A DNA stretch of 60,120 nt from JBCBAP01 sp038532435 (GCA_038532435.1 JBCBAP010000018.1:1-60120); one strand, 5' to 3'; counted from the stretch's first letter, positions 17,133 to 26,877 are shown. Translations and numbers: made by a program. Notes: generated by a model from the letters alone, not told the origin.

Positions 17133-17546
17133 TCAAAAGACGTGGGCATTCTCTATTTTTTGCGCAGTACAACTCCGGTCAATCAGAACGGCATCAAACC
17201 GGAAATCGCATGCGGTGCCCAACTGTTCGCCGAGTATATAGATATTCGCCGCCGCCTCCAAGCGTTGCAATTGGCGGGGCGTGATGGCGTGCAAGGCTTC
17301 GTCATGGCTGCGGCGACACTTCACTTCGATGAAGGCATAGGTGTCCCCTCGGCGCGCGATGAGGTCGATCTCCCCGCCCGCGTTCCTGTGCCGCCGGGCA
17401 AGGATGCTGTACCCTTCGGCGCGGTAAAGCCGTTCAGCGGCGTCTTCCCCGGCTTGACCGGTCTGGTGTGCCCGCTGTCCGCGGCGCACTGGCGCCGGAG
17501 GCTGCAGGTCGAGGGAAAACTGGCGGTGATCGACAGGCGCGCTCAT
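17133..17546 (-). CDS. yraN: YraN family protein (UPF0102), predicted endonuclease-like
   Basis: 137 aa from the ATG at 17546. A TTG at 17564 with a good AGGA ribosome site would add six residues, and I cannot exclude it. The conserved core is GEDAAERLYRAEGY, ARRHRNAGGEIDLIARRG and FIEVKCRR. This E-x-DLI...EVK pattern is the PD-(D/E)XK nuclease-like fold seen in UPF0102, whose cellular role is unsettled. It sits between rsmI and the BON lipoprotein. Confidence 0.88.
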   Translation of the reverse strand: MSAPVDHRQFSLDLQPPAPVRRGQRAHQTGQAGEDAAERLYRAEGYSILARRHRNAGGEIDLIARRGDTYAFIEVKCRRSHDEALHAITPRQLQRLEAAANIYILGEQLGTACDFRFDAVLIDRSCTAQKIENAHVF

Positions 17547-17570
17547 GGGTCTGACCCTGCGCAAACATTC

Positions 17571-18473
17571 CTAAGAATTTCCTAACGCCAACGCCCTTTG
17601 ATAGAGGTCTCGACGCGGTGCCCCGGTCTTCTCAGCCACCGCCGATGCCGCATCCTTGACCGAGAGCGAGGAGAGCGCGTCTCTCAGCATCTCGTCGATG
17701 TCCTCATCCGTCGCCTGGCGCGCCACAGCACCTCCGACCACCAGCACGATCTCGCCCTTCGGGTCGGGCTCCTCGGCGAGCGCTTCTGCGAGATCTGCGA
17801 GAGTGTGGCGGCGGACCTCCTCGAACCTCTTGGTGAGTTCGCGGCACAGGGCTGCCGGCCTGTCCCCGCCCAGTTCCCGGGCCATGTCCGTCAGCACCGC
17901 AGCGCATCGGTGGGGGGCCTCGTAGAACACGAGCGTCGCCGGGATCTTCGACAGCTCCGCCAGTGCGCGCCGCCGGGCCGTTGCCTTGGGCGGCAGGAAC
18001 CCGGCGAAGTAGAACCGGTCCGTCGGCAGGCCCGCGACCGCAAGTGCCGCCAGCAGCGCGGACGCCCCCGGGGCCGTGCGCACGGTTGCCCCTGCCTCGA
18101 TGGCTGCCCGGGCGAGCTGGAATCCCGGATCCGCGATGAGCGGTGTTCCGGCGTCGGAAACGTAGGCGATGCTGCGTCCTTCCGCGAGCCAGGCCAGCAG
18201 ACGCGGGCGCTGCGCCGCTCCGTTATGGTCGTGGTAGGGCACGAGGGGCCGCCCGGCGAGGGAGACCCCGTGAATGTCCATCAGCTTGCGCGCCTGCCTG
18301 GTATCCTCGGCTGCCAGCACATCGGCCTTCTGCAGCACCTCCAGCGCCCGCAGGGTAATGTCCGCCGCCGTGCCGATGGGCGTCGCCACGAGGTGGAGTG
18401 CGGGTTCCAGCGGCCTGTCGCTGGATGCTCCACGCTCCCGGTCCGGTGGGGCGGAAACGGATTTACTTGCCAT
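17571..18473 (-). CDS. rsmI: 16S rRNA (cytidine1402-2'-O)-methyltransferase
   Basis: SAM-dependent ribose methylation of C1402 in the decoding centre of 16S rRNA. 300 aa. LVATPIGTAADITLRAL, AEDTRQARKLM, PYHDHN, YVSDAGTPLIADPGFQL and FYEAPHR are the signature segments of RsmI (tetrapyrrole methylase fold). The first 25 residues are low in family signal, so a later start is possible, but the ATG at 18473 is the only strong candidate. Divergent from the LpoA-like gene with 58 bp between starts; the minus-strand operon rsmI-yraN-BON-gshB begins here. Confidence 0.94.
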   Translation of the reverse strand: MASKSVSAPPDRERGASSDRPLEPALHLVATPIGTAADITLRALEVLQKADVLAAEDTRQARKLMDIHGVSLAGRPLVPYHDHNGAAQRPRLLAWLAEGRSIAYVSDAGTPLIADPGFQLARAAIEAGATVRTAPGASALLAALAVAGLPTDRFYFAGFLPPKATARRRALAELSKIPATLVFYEAPHRCAAVLTDMARELGGDRPAALCRELTKRFEEVRRHTLADLAEALAEEPDPKGEIVLVVGGAVARQATDEDIDEMLRDALSSLSVKDAASAVAEKTGAPRRDLYQRALALGNS

Positions 18474-18531
18474 GGCTCAAGCCTTACCGTGCGCGGCTTA
18501 GGGAGCGAAGCGAATTCGGACGAGGTGTGGG

Positions 18532-19755
18532 ATGACACGTGCAGCGGCAAGCCTTGCGGGCATTTTGCGGTACGGAGGACTGTGCCTCGCGGCACTGATC
18601 CTCGGCGCGTGCGCGCAGACCGCCGGCACCTCGACTGCTACGGGCGGTGCGATCCGGTCCGCCCCGCAGCCCGACACGGCTGTCAGCTTCGATCCCAATG
18701 GGCGCGTGCAGGTGGCACTCCTCGCCCCCACCGGGTCCTCGAACGAGAACTGGGAGGCGATCGGACAGTCCGTGGCGCGGGCCGCACGTCTTGCCGTGGA
18801 TGACCTGACCGGAGCTGAGATCGACCTCAGGATCTACCCGACGCAAGTCACCGCCGCCGGAACCGCGGCCGCCACGCAGCGCGCGATCAGTGAGGGCGCG
18901 AAGCTGATCGTCGGACCGGTGCGCTCTGCCATGGTCGGAGCCGCATCACCGGCTGCCGCAGCCGCGGGTATCCCGATCCTGACGCTGTCGAACAACACTG
19001 CCATTGCCGGAAACGGTGTCTACACCGTCGGCCTGACCTTCGAGGACTCCGCGCGCCGGGTCATGGGGTACGCCTCTCGCCGCGGCATCCGCCGGATCGG
19101 CGTGGTGCACAGCAACGATGCCGCGGGGAACGCGGGCCGTGCCGCTGCCAGTAAGACCGGCGCGCCTGCGGGCGCAACAATCGTCACCTCCGCGGGCTAT
19201 GAGCGGTCGACTTCCGGTATTTCGAGCGCCGCACCGGGCTTCGTTGCCTCCATGAAAGGGGCCGCGGTCGACGGGGTGCTTATGACGGACACGGGAAGCG
19301 GCCTGATTTTTGCCTCCTCTTTCCTTCCTTACTACGGGCTCGACACGGACGTGGTGAAGATCATGGGCCTCCAGGACCTCGGCACGCCCCAGGTCCAGGC
19401 CGAGCGCGCACTGCGCGGCGCCTGGTATGCGGCCCCTGATCCGGAGCTCGAGGCGATCTTTTCTGAACGTTACGCTGCGCGGTACGGCACGGAACCCCAC
19501 CAGCTTGCCGGGATCGCCTACGATGCGCTGGCAGCGGCAGGCGCGCTCCTGCGGGAGGCGCGGGCCAGCGGCGACCGCAGCGCCTTCTCCGCCCGCAATC
19601 TGACCGCGCCGCAGGGATTTGCCGGGGTTAACGGCCCGTTCAAGTTCCTCTCCGACGGAACGGTGGAGCGGGGTCTCGCGGTTATGGAAGTGACGGAAAA
19701 TGGGCCAAGAGTTCTCGACCCTGCCCCGGGTCGATTCACCTTCACCGGAAGCTGA
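18532..19755 (+). CDS. Penicillin-binding protein activator, LpoA-like lipoprotein
   Basis: 407 aa. Lipobox LGAC at 24-27 makes it an outer-membrane lipoprotein candidate. The rest is a periplasmic-binding-protein type I (LivJ-like) fold: VALLAPTGSSNENW, LIVGPVRSAMV, AGIPILTLSNNTAI and GIAYDALAAAGALL. In Gammaproteobacteria the C-terminal half of LpoA has this fold and activates PBP1A. In Alphaproteobacteria the same family usually sits beside rsmI, as here. It lacks the N-terminal TPR-like half of enteric LpoA. Its 3' end overlaps glnD by 56 bp in another frame. Confidence 0.82.
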   Translation: MTRAAASLAGILRYGGLCLAALILGACAQTAGTSTATGGAIRSAPQPDTAVSFDPNGRVQVALLAPTGSSNENWEAIGQSVARAARLAVDDLTGAEIDLRIYPTQVTAAGTAAATQRAISEGAKLIVGPVRSAMVGAASPAAAAAGIPILTLSNNTAIAGNGVYTVGLTFEDSARRVMGYASRRGIRRIGVVHSNDAAGNAGRAAASKTGAPAGATIVTSAGYERSTSGISSAAPGFVASMKGAAVDGVLMTDTGSGLIFASSFLPYYGLDTDVVKIMGLQDLGTPQVQAERALRGAWYAAPDPELEAIFSERYAARYGTEPHQLAGIAYDALAAAGALLREARASGDRSAFSARNLTAPQGFAGVNGPFKFLSDGTVERGLAVMEVTENGPRVLDPAPGRFTFTGS

Positions 19756-22516
19756 TCTCCAGGCCACTGGCTGGCGCGCAGCGCTGCCCGGTGACGTGAT
19801 CGACGCGCCGGCGGTGCTGGCGCAGATCGAGGCGGGCATTGCGGACCTTCCCGCCGAGGGGCACAAGGGGATCGTGGTGCAGGTGCTCGCGGCGGAGATG
19901 ACACGCGGGCGCGATACCATTGCCGATGCCTTTCGCGTGGCACCCCTGAACGGCCGCGGGACAGCCCGCGCCTATTCCCGCCTGACCGAGCAGGTCGTAG
20001 CCCTCACCCTCGAGGCGGTGACCCGCTGGCTCCATCCCAGCCACCTTCCCACCACGTCGGAGCGCCTTTCAGTGCTCGCGGTCGGCGGGTTCGGACGGGG
20101 CGATATGGCACCGTTTTCGGACGTCGACCTGCTGTTTCTCACACCCTACAAGCAGACCCCGTGGGGCGAGAGCGTGATCGAAAGCGCCCTCTACATCCTC
20201 TGGGATCTGAAACTGAAGGTGGGTCAGTCCGTCCGCACGGTGGAGGACTGCCTCCGGCTCGGCCGTTCTGACTTCACCATCCGCACGGCCCTGCTGGAGC
20301 GACGGCTGATCTGGGGGGATCGCGACCTCTCCGAGGATCTGGGCACGCGGCTCTGGAGCGATCTTTTCGAGAAGACGGGCCCGGAGTTCGTGGAGGCCAA
20401 GCTTGCCGAACGGACCGCCCGCCACAACCGTCAGGGCGGCAGCCGCTATCTGGTGGAGCCGAACGTAAAGGAGGGCAAGGGCGGGTTGCGGGACCTGCAG
20501 ACGCTCTACTGGATCGGAAAGTACCTCTACCATGTCGAGACGTCCGAGGCCCTGGTCGCGCAGGGCCTGCTCACGGAAGACGAACGGGACGTGTTCGACG
20601 CGGCAGAGGGCTTCTTCTGGTCCGTCCGGTGCCACCTGCACCTGCTCGCGCGCCGCCCGGTCGAACAACTGACATTCGACATGCAGGTGGAGGTTGCCGC
20701 GGCGATGGGGTTCGAGGATGCGGACGGGCAGCGCGGCGTCGAACGCTTCATGCACGTCTACTTCCTGCATGCCCGCTCCGTCGGGGAACTCAGCCGCATC
20801 ATATTTGTCGCGCTGGAATCCGAACATATTGCCCAGACGCCAACATTGGGCGGGCGCATCCGGCGCATGTTCGGCCTCAACCGGGACACGACACCGGACG
20901 GGTTCCGCGAACAGGACGGACGGATCACGGTCAGCGACGAGGCGGAGTTCCTGTCCGACCCGGTCAACATCCTGCGGCTGTTTCGGGTCGGCATCGACAC
21001 GGGCCTTCTCATACATCCGGACGCCCTGCGCATGGCCACGGCCAACCTGCATCTGATCGACGACACGGTGCGGGCGGACCCGGTGGCCAACAGGACTTTT
21101 GTGGACATGCTCGTGGAGACGGACACGCCGGAACGGGCGTTGCGCAGGATGAACGAAACCGGGGTGCTCGGCGCGTTCCTGCCCGAGTTTGGCCGCATCG
21201 TCGCGATGATGCAGTTCAACATGTACCACCATTACACGGTGGATGAGCACACGATCACCTGCATCTCCATCCTGTCGCGCATCGAGCAGGGAGAACTGGT
21301 CGAGGATCTGCCCATCGCCTCCTCGATCCTGAAGTCTGACTTCAACCGAACGGTTCTCTACGTGGCGCTCCTCCTGCACGACATCGGAAAGGGGCGGCCG
21401 GAGGATCATTCGGAGCTTGGTGCCACGATGGCGGCGGAGATCTGTCCGCGGCTGGGGCTGAGCGAAAGCGACACGGCGACGGTCGTCTGGCTCGTCCGCC
21501 ATCATCTGCTGATGTCCGACGTGGCGCAAAAGCGGGACATCGCGGACCCGCGGACCGTTGCCGATTTCGCCAGCGTCGTGGCGAGCACCGAGCGGCTCAA
21601 GCTCCTGCTCGTTCTCACGGTTTGCGACATCAAGGGCGTGGGGCCGAACACCTGGAACAACTGGAAGGCCATGCTGCTGCGGGAACTCTATGCCGCAACC
21701 CGGGAGGTGCTCACCGGGGGCATCGACACCCTCAAGCGGGACACCCGGGTGGCAGAGGCGCAGTCGGCGCTGCGGATGCTTCTGGGCAAGGACAAGGAAG
21801 CGCTTTTCGACCAGGAGGTCGTGCGCCATTACATGCCCTACTGGCTCGGCCTCGACACGGACACCCACCGGACGGTTGCGGAACTCAGCGCGGAGCTTGT
21901 GGAGGGAGAGATCGCGAGCGCGTTCAGCGTCGACACCGCACGGGATGCGACGAAGGCCGTTTTCTTCATGGCGGACCATCCCGGTATCTTCAGCCGTCTC
22001 GCCGGTGCGCTGGCCATCGTCGGCGCGAACGTGAAGGACGCTCGAACCTACACCACCTCCGACGGCTTTGCGGCCACGGTATTCTGGATACAGGACGGGC
22101 AGGGGGCACCCTACGAGGCCGCCCGGCTCGACCGGCTCACCCGCTCCGTCATGCGCACGCTCAAGGGCGAGGTCGTTGCCCGCAAGGCGCTTGCCCCCAA
22201 GGATAAGCTCAAGCGGCGGGAGCGGGATTTCCAGGTGCCCACGGTCATCAGTTTCGACAACCAGGGGTCGGACATCTTCACCATCATCGAGGTGGATACC
22301 CGCGACCGGCCCGGTCTTCTCTACGATCTGACCCGTGCGCTCACCATTGCAAACGTCAACATCTACTCGGCGATCATCGCGACCTACGGGGAGCAGGCGG
22401 TGGACACGTTCTACGTCAAGAACCTCTTCGGCATGAAACTCGACACGGTGGAAAAGCGTCGTTCCGTCGAATCCGCGATTCGCGATGCGATCAATCGCTG
22501 GTCGCCGGAGGACTAG
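19700..22516 (+). CDS. glnD: Bifunctional [PII] uridylyltransferase / uridylyl-removing enzyme
   Basis: Nitrogen-status sensor that adds UMP to, or removes it from, PII proteins in response to glutamine. 938 aa. The nucleotidyltransferase has GGFGRGDMAPFSDVDLL near residue 128, the HD phosphohydrolase has LLHDIGKG near 557, and two ACT domains lie near 754 and 857 (HPGIFSRLAG and RPGLLYDLTRAL). All key motifs are intact, so both activities are expected. The start overlaps the lpoA-like gene by 56 bp. A later start would remove N-terminal residues that still look plausible, so I keep the ATG at 19700 with some doubt. Confidence 0.94.
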   Translation: MGQEFSTLPRVDSPSPEADLQATGWRAALPGDVIDAPAVLAQIEAGIADLPAEGHKGIVVQVLAAEMTRGRDTIADAFRVAPLNGRGTARAYSRLTEQVVALTLEAVTRWLHPSHLPTTSERLSVLAVGGFGRGDMAPFSDVDLLFLTPYKQTPWGESVIESALYILWDLKLKVGQSVRTVEDCLRLGRSDFTIRTALLERRLIWGDRDLSEDLGTRLWSDLFEKTGPEFVEAKLAERTARHNRQGGSRYLVEPNVKEGKGGLRDLQTLYWIGKYLYHVETSEALVAQGLLTEDERDVFDAAEGFFWSVRCHLHLLARRPVEQLTFDMQVEVAAAMGFEDADGQRGVERFMHVYFLHARSVGELSRIIFVALESEHIAQTPTLGGRIRRMFGLNRDTTPDGFREQDGRITVSDEAEFLSDPVNILRLFRVGIDTGLLIHPDALRMATANLHLIDDTVRADPVANRTFVDMLVETDTPERALRRMNETGVLGAFLPEFGRIVAMMQFNMYHHYTVDEHTITCISILSRIEQGELVEDLPIASSILKSDFNRTVLYVALLLHDIGKGRPEDHSELGATMAAEICPRLGLSESDTATVVWLVRHHLLMSDVAQKRDIADPRTVADFASVVASTERLKLLLVLTVCDIKGVGPNTWNNWKAMLLRELYAATREVLTGGIDTLKRDTRVAEAQSALRMLLGKDKEALFDQEVVRHYMPYWLGLDTDTHRTVAELSAELVEGEIASAFSVDTARDATKAVFFMADHPGIFSRLAGALAIVGANVKDARTYTTSDGFAATVFWIQDGQGAPYEAARLDRLTRSVMRTLKGEVVARKALAPKDKLKRRERDFQVPTVISFDNQGSDIFTIIEVDTRDRPGLLYDLTRALTIANVNIYSAIIATYGEQAVDTFYVKNLFGMKLDTVEKRRSVESAIRDAINRWSPED

Positions 22517-22687
22517 GGTGAGCGGGATCGCTCCGGTCGCAACCGGCACACTCTGCGACGGTCAGGAACGGGTCTGGCGCTTGAGCGCTCGCGCGCGCTG
22601 TGCCAGCGCGACCGACTTCCGCAAAGTGCCCGTTGAGGCGCGCGCTGCGGTCGTCCCGGGTGGCTCGATGCGGGGCGGATCCGTCTG

Positions 22688-24235
22688 ATGATCCGCCGGA
22701 TCCGCCTGCTGTCCGCCTTTCTGACGGTCGGGGCCTGGACACTGCTGAGCCGGGTTCTCGGCTTTGTCCGTGACATCCTCATCGCGGCGTTTCTTGGGGC
22801 CGGTCCGGTGGCGGAGGCGTTCTTCGTCGCCTTCGCGCTTCCCAACATGTTCCGCCGGTTCTTCGCGGAAGGGGCGTTCAACACCGCGTTCGTGCCAATG
22901 TTCTCCAAACGGCTGGAGGCGGGGCAGGGGGCGCAGGATTTCGCGCGGGATGCGCTGTCGCTCCTCGCCGCGGTGCTTATCGGCGTGACCCTGCTGGCGC
23001 AGGTGGGCATGCCGTTGCTGGTGCTCGCGATGGCGAGCGGCTTCGTCGGTGATGGGCGGTTCGATCTGACCGTGGATTTCGGACGGATCGTGTTTCCCTA
23101 CATCCTGTTCATTTCCATCGCTGCCCTGCTTTCCGGGGTGCTGAACGCGGCGGGGCGGTTCGTCGCCGCCGCGGCAGCGCCGGTTGTGCTCAACGTGATC
23201 CTGGTCGGGGCGATGGTGCTCGCCGCCGCCCGCGGATGGGAGGTGAGTGCGGCGCTTGTCTGGGCGGTGCCCGTGGCGGGTGTCGCGCAAATGACCCTTG
23301 TCTGGGTGGCCGCGCGGCGGGCGGGCTTCACGCTCCTGCCGCGCTGGCCGGTGCTGACGCCGGAGCTGAAACGGCTGGCGGTGATCGCGGCACCTGCGGC
23401 ACTCGCCGGGGGCGTGATGCAGGTCAACCTGCTGGTCGGACGGCAGGTCGCAAGCTTCTTCGACGGGGCGGTGAGCTGGCTGAGCTACGCGGACCGGCTT
23501 TATCAATTGCCCCTCGGCGTGGTGGGTGTTGCGATCGGTGTGGTGCTGCTGCCCGACTTGAGCCGCCGGTTGCAGGCGGGCGACGATGCGGGCGGGCGGG
23601 AGGCTGCGAACCGGGCGGCCGAGTTTTCCCTCGCGCTGACCCTGCCCGCGGCGGTCGCCCTCGTTGCGATCCCGCTACCGCTCGTCTCCGTCCTCTTTGA
23701 ACGGGGCGCGTTCACCGATGCGGACAGCGCGGCGACGGCGCTTGCGGTCGCGGTCTACGGCCTCGGCCTGCCCGCGTTTGTCTTGACCAAGGTCGTCTCC
23801 CCCGTGTTCTTCGCCCGGGAGGATACACGGACACCGTTTCGCATCGCGGTCGTTGCCATGATCGTGAATGCGGGGGTTGCGATTGGCGGAGGTCTGACGA
23901 TCGGCTATCTGGGTGCGGCGCTGGGCACGACCGTCGCGGCCTGGGTCAATCTCGCGCTTCTGTGGCGGGCCGCGGGCCGTTTCGAGGCCGCCGCACAGCC
24001 GGATGCGCGACTGCGCCATCGCGTGCCGCGGCTGGTGCTGGCAAGCCTCGTGATGGGTGCGGGACTTCTCGCGGCCCTGTCGCTCGCTGGGGATGCGTTC
24101 GCCGCCCCGGGACTGCGCTACCTCGCACTTGCCGCACTCGTGGCGGGGGGGGCCGCGCTCTACGCCGCGTCGGCCTTCGCGACCGGGGCGGTTTCGGGAA
24201 AAGATCTGCGGCGGTTTCTGCGGCGCGCGGGGTGA
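22688..24235 (+). CDS. murJ: Lipid II flippase MurJ
   Basis: Inner-membrane MOP-family flippase that moves lipid II to the periplasmic face for peptidoglycan synthesis. 515 aa with about 14 hydrophobic helices. The N-terminus LSRVLGFVRDILIAAFLG, then PNMFRRFFAEGAFNTAFVP, is diagnostic, including Arg residues of the central cavity. It lies 171 bp after glnD on the same strand; that gap shows no gene. It is the usual length and intact. Confidence 0.95.
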   Translation: MIRRIRLLSAFLTVGAWTLLSRVLGFVRDILIAAFLGAGPVAEAFFVAFALPNMFRRFFAEGAFNTAFVPMFSKRLEAGQGAQDFARDALSLLAAVLIGVTLLAQVGMPLLVLAMASGFVGDGRFDLTVDFGRIVFPYILFISIAALLSGVLNAAGRFVAAAAAPVVLNVILVGAMVLAAARGWEVSAALVWAVPVAGVAQMTLVWVAARRAGFTLLPRWPVLTPELKRLAVIAAPAALAGGVMQVNLLVGRQVASFFDGAVSWLSYADRLYQLPLGVVGVAIGVVLLPDLSRRLQAGDDAGGREAANRAAEFSLALTLPAAVALVAIPLPLVSVLFERGAFTDADSAATALAVAVYGLGLPAFVLTKVVSPVFFAREDTRTPFRIAVVAMIVNAGVAIGGGLTIGYLGAALGTTVAAWVNLALLWRAAGRFEAAAQPDARLRHRVPRLVLASLVMGAGLLAALSLAGDAFAAPGLRYLALAALVAGGAALYAASAFATGAVSGKDLRRFLRRAG

Positions 24236-24374
24236 GGGCGGGACAGGAGATCAGCGTCGCCCCGGTCGAGACCCGCGGATTTGCCCTGACGGGCGGTGGC
24301 CCCACCCGCCCCCCCCTCCCGCGCCCGCGGCTGACGTGGCACGAGATCGTCTTGCGTCCTGCCGGTTGAGAGTG

Positions 24375-24413
24375 CGGCGCCTCCGGCGGGGATATTTTGG
24401 GCCAGAAGAAGGG
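24375..24413. repeat. Candidate dispersed Rhodobacterales intergenic element
   Basis: GC-rich inverted half (GGCGCCTCCGGCGGGG) running into GATATTTTGGG and CCAGAAGAAGG, in the gap between the convergent murJ and uvrD. From memory, near-identical strings recur in intergenic regions of many Rhodobacterales chromosomes. Only this copy is present in the window, so repetition cannot be shown here. Confidence 0.5.
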
Positions 24414-24451
24414 TGGAGGTGGGGGCGTGAGACCTCGGTGTCTTGGCGGGT

Positions 24452-26836
24452 CTAGAACGGGACCTGGTCGGCGGCGGAGAGGTAGGAGCCCACGACCTTC
24501 TTTGATCCGGCCTTCTCGAACTCGACCGTCAGCTTGTCGCCCTCGATGGCGGTGACCGCACCGTAGCCGAACTTCTGATGGAAGACGCGTTCCCCGATCT
24601 GAAAGGCGGAGACGGCCTCCGCATCGATGACCATGTTGCGCGCCTCTCTCGGCTGGGACATGCTGCGCCTGCCTGCGCGGGCCTGCATCCGTTTCCAGCC
24701 GGGCGAGTTGTAGACGTCCGCCTTGGTTGCCTTCTCCACCAGATCGGACCCCTGCATCATCTGCGCGGCCGGAGACGCCTGTGCCGCAGCGCCGAAACCG
24801 CCGCCGTAGAGACCCGGGGGGGTCAGGACCTCCACATGATCCGGGGGCAGTTCGTCGATGAAGCGGGAGGGCATCGAGGATTGCCACTGGTTGTAGACGC
24901 GCCGGTTTGCGGCGAAACTGACAGTGGCGATCCGCTCCGCCCGGGTGATGCCCACATAGGCAAGGCGGCGTTCCTCCTCGAGCCCCTTGAGGCCGCTTTC
25001 GTCCATGGAGCGTTGGGACGGAAAGAGGCCGTCCTCCCAGCCCGGAAGGAAGATCACGGGGAATTCGAGCCCCTTGGCGGCGTGCAGGGTCATGATGGAC
25101 ACCTTGGGCTCGCCTTCCTCGCTTTCATTGTCCATGACCAGCGAGACATGTTCGAGGAAACCTTGCAGGTTCTCGAACTCCTCGAGCGCCTTGATCAGCT
25201 CCTTGAGGTTTTCCAGGCGGCCGGGCGCTTCGGGCGATTTGTCGTTGCGCCAGTGATCGGTGTAGCCGCTTTCGTCGAGCATGATCTCGGCGACGTCCGT
25301 GTGCTCCGCATCGGGGGCGCGGAGCAATGCGCCCCACCGGTCGAAGCCCTGCACAAGCTCACGCAGCGCGGTGCAGGCGCGTTTGGACAGCGCCTCCTCC
25401 TCGACGGCGATGCGGGCCGCCTCCAGCAGGCTCACGCCGTTCTGCCGGGCGATCTGGTTGATGGTCTGCTGGGCCTTGTCGCCGAGACCGCGCTTGGGCG
25501 TGTTCACGATGCGCTCGAACGCGAGCCCGTCATCCGGGCTCACGGCGACGCGGAAATAGGCCATCGCGTCGCGGATCTCCATGCGTTCGTAAAAGCGGGG
25601 GCCGCCGATGACCCGGTAGGGCATGCCGATGGTCAGGAACCGGTCCTCGAACGCGCGCATCTGGAAGGAGGCGCGGACCAGGATGGCCTGATCGTCGAGG
25701 GGGATCGGGTCGAGGCCGCGGGTGCCCTGCTGGTAGCTCTCGATCTCCTCCCCGATCCAGCGGGCCTCCTCCTCCCCGTCCCAGTGGCCGATGAGGCGAA
25801 GCTTCTCCCCGCCCTCCGCTTCGGTCCAGAGGGTCTTGCCCAGACGGTCCTCGTTGGCCTTGATGACACCGGAGGCGGCGGCGAGGATGTGGGCGGTGGA
25901 CCGGTAGTTCTGCTCCAGCCGGATGACCTTGGCCCCGGGGAAATCCTTTTCGAACCGCAGGATGTTGCCGACCTCCGCCCCGCGCCAGCCGTAGATCGAC
26001 TGGTCGTCGTCACCGACGCAGCAGATGTTCTTGTGCCCGCCGGCGAGAAGCCGCAGCCAGAGATACTGGGCGACGTTGGTGTCTTGGTACTCGTCCACGA
26101 GGATATAGCGAAACCAGCGCTGATACTTCTCCAGCACATCCTCATGCTTTTGCAGGATCTGCACCACGTGCAGCAGGAGGTCGCCGAAATCCACCGCGTT
26201 GAGGGTCTTCAACCGCTCCTGATACTGGGCGTAAAGCTCCCGGCCGTGGTGGTTGTACTTTGCCCCTTCGGATGCGGGAACCTGCTCCGGCGTCCAGCCG
26301 CGGTTTTTCCACCCGTCGATGAAGCTTGCGAGCATGCGGGCGGGCCAGCGCTTGTCGTCGACACCCTCCGCCTGGATGAGCTGCTTGAGGAGCCGGATCT
26401 GGTCATCGGTGTCGAGGATGGTGAAGGTCGATTTCAGGTCCACCAGCTCCGCATGACGACGCAGGAGCTTCACGCACAGGGAATGGAAGGTGCCGAGCCA
26501 GGGCATACCCTCGATCACGCCGCCCACCAGACCGCCGATCCGGTTCTTCATCTCTCGCGCGGCCTTGTTGGTGAAGGTCACGGCGAGGATCTCGTTGGGC
26601 TGCGCCTTACCGGTGTTGAGGAGGTGCGCGATGCGTGTCGTCAGCGCCTTTGTCTTGCCCGTGCCCGCACCTGCGAGCATCAGGACCGGGCCATCGAGGG
26701 TTTCCACCGCCTCCCGCTGGGCCGGATTGAGCCCGTCCAGATACGGGGCGGGCCGCTGCGCCATGGCGCGCGCGCTCAGCGATTGCGCCTCATAGGCGGC
26801 GAAGGGGTCACCCCCCGGTTCATCCCACTCACTCAT
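24452..26836 (-). CDS. uvrD: UvrD/PcrA-type 3'-5' DNA helicase
   Basis: SF1A helicase of nucleotide-excision and mismatch repair. 794 aa from the ATG at 26836; the frame extends 35 codons upstream, but those have no family similarity and would cross the promoter. LNPAQREAVETLDGP (Q motif) is followed by Walker A GAGTGKT (56-62), VDEYQDTN (Walker B), GDDDQSIYGWRGA (motif III) and TLHAAKGLEFPVIFLPG (motif V area). The C-terminal FHQKFGYGAVTAIEGDKL region is the Tudor-like RNA-polymerase/DNA-binding tail of UvrD/PcrA. A LexA-type box lies 42-56 bp upstream, so SOS induction is likely. Confidence 0.94.
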   Translation of the reverse strand: MSEWDEPGGDPFAAYEAQSLSARAMAQRPAPYLDGLNPAQREAVETLDGPVLMLAGAGTGKTKALTTRIAHLLNTGKAQPNEILAVTFTNKAAREMKNRIGGLVGGVIEGMPWLGTFHSLCVKLLRRHAELVDLKSTFTILDTDDQIRLLKQLIQAEGVDDKRWPARMLASFIDGWKNRGWTPEQVPASEGAKYNHHGRELYAQYQERLKTLNAVDFGDLLLHVVQILQKHEDVLEKYQRWFRYILVDEYQDTNVAQYLWLRLLAGGHKNICCVGDDDQSIYGWRGAEVGNILRFEKDFPGAKVIRLEQNYRSTAHILAAASGVIKANEDRLGKTLWTEAEGGEKLRLIGHWDGEEEARWIGEEIESYQQGTRGLDPIPLDDQAILVRASFQMRAFEDRFLTIGMPYRVIGGPRFYERMEIRDAMAYFRVAVSPDDGLAFERIVNTPKRGLGDKAQQTINQIARQNGVSLLEAARIAVEEEALSKRACTALRELVQGFDRWGALLRAPDAEHTDVAEIMLDESGYTDHWRNDKSPEAPGRLENLKELIKALEEFENLQGFLEHVSLVMDNESEEGEPKVSIMTLHAAKGLEFPVIFLPGWEDGLFPSQRSMDESGLKGLEEERRLAYVGITRAERIATVSFAANRRVYNQWQSSMPSRFIDELPPDHVEVLTPPGLYGGGFGAAAQASPAAQMMQGSDLVEKATKADVYNSPGWKRMQARAGRRSMSQPREARNMVIDAEAVSAFQIGERVFHQKFGYGAVTAIEGDKLTVEFEKAGSKKVVGSYLSAADQVPF

Positions 26837-26877
26837 GGGGTCGAGTGTAGCGCGACAGACCATGAAGGGAAAGCAGT

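Noticed and set aside
20069..22549. Long minus-strand open frame opposite glnD
   Set aside because: Covers all GlnD domains in antisense; rich in Arg/Val/Asp/His as expected of a shadow frame.
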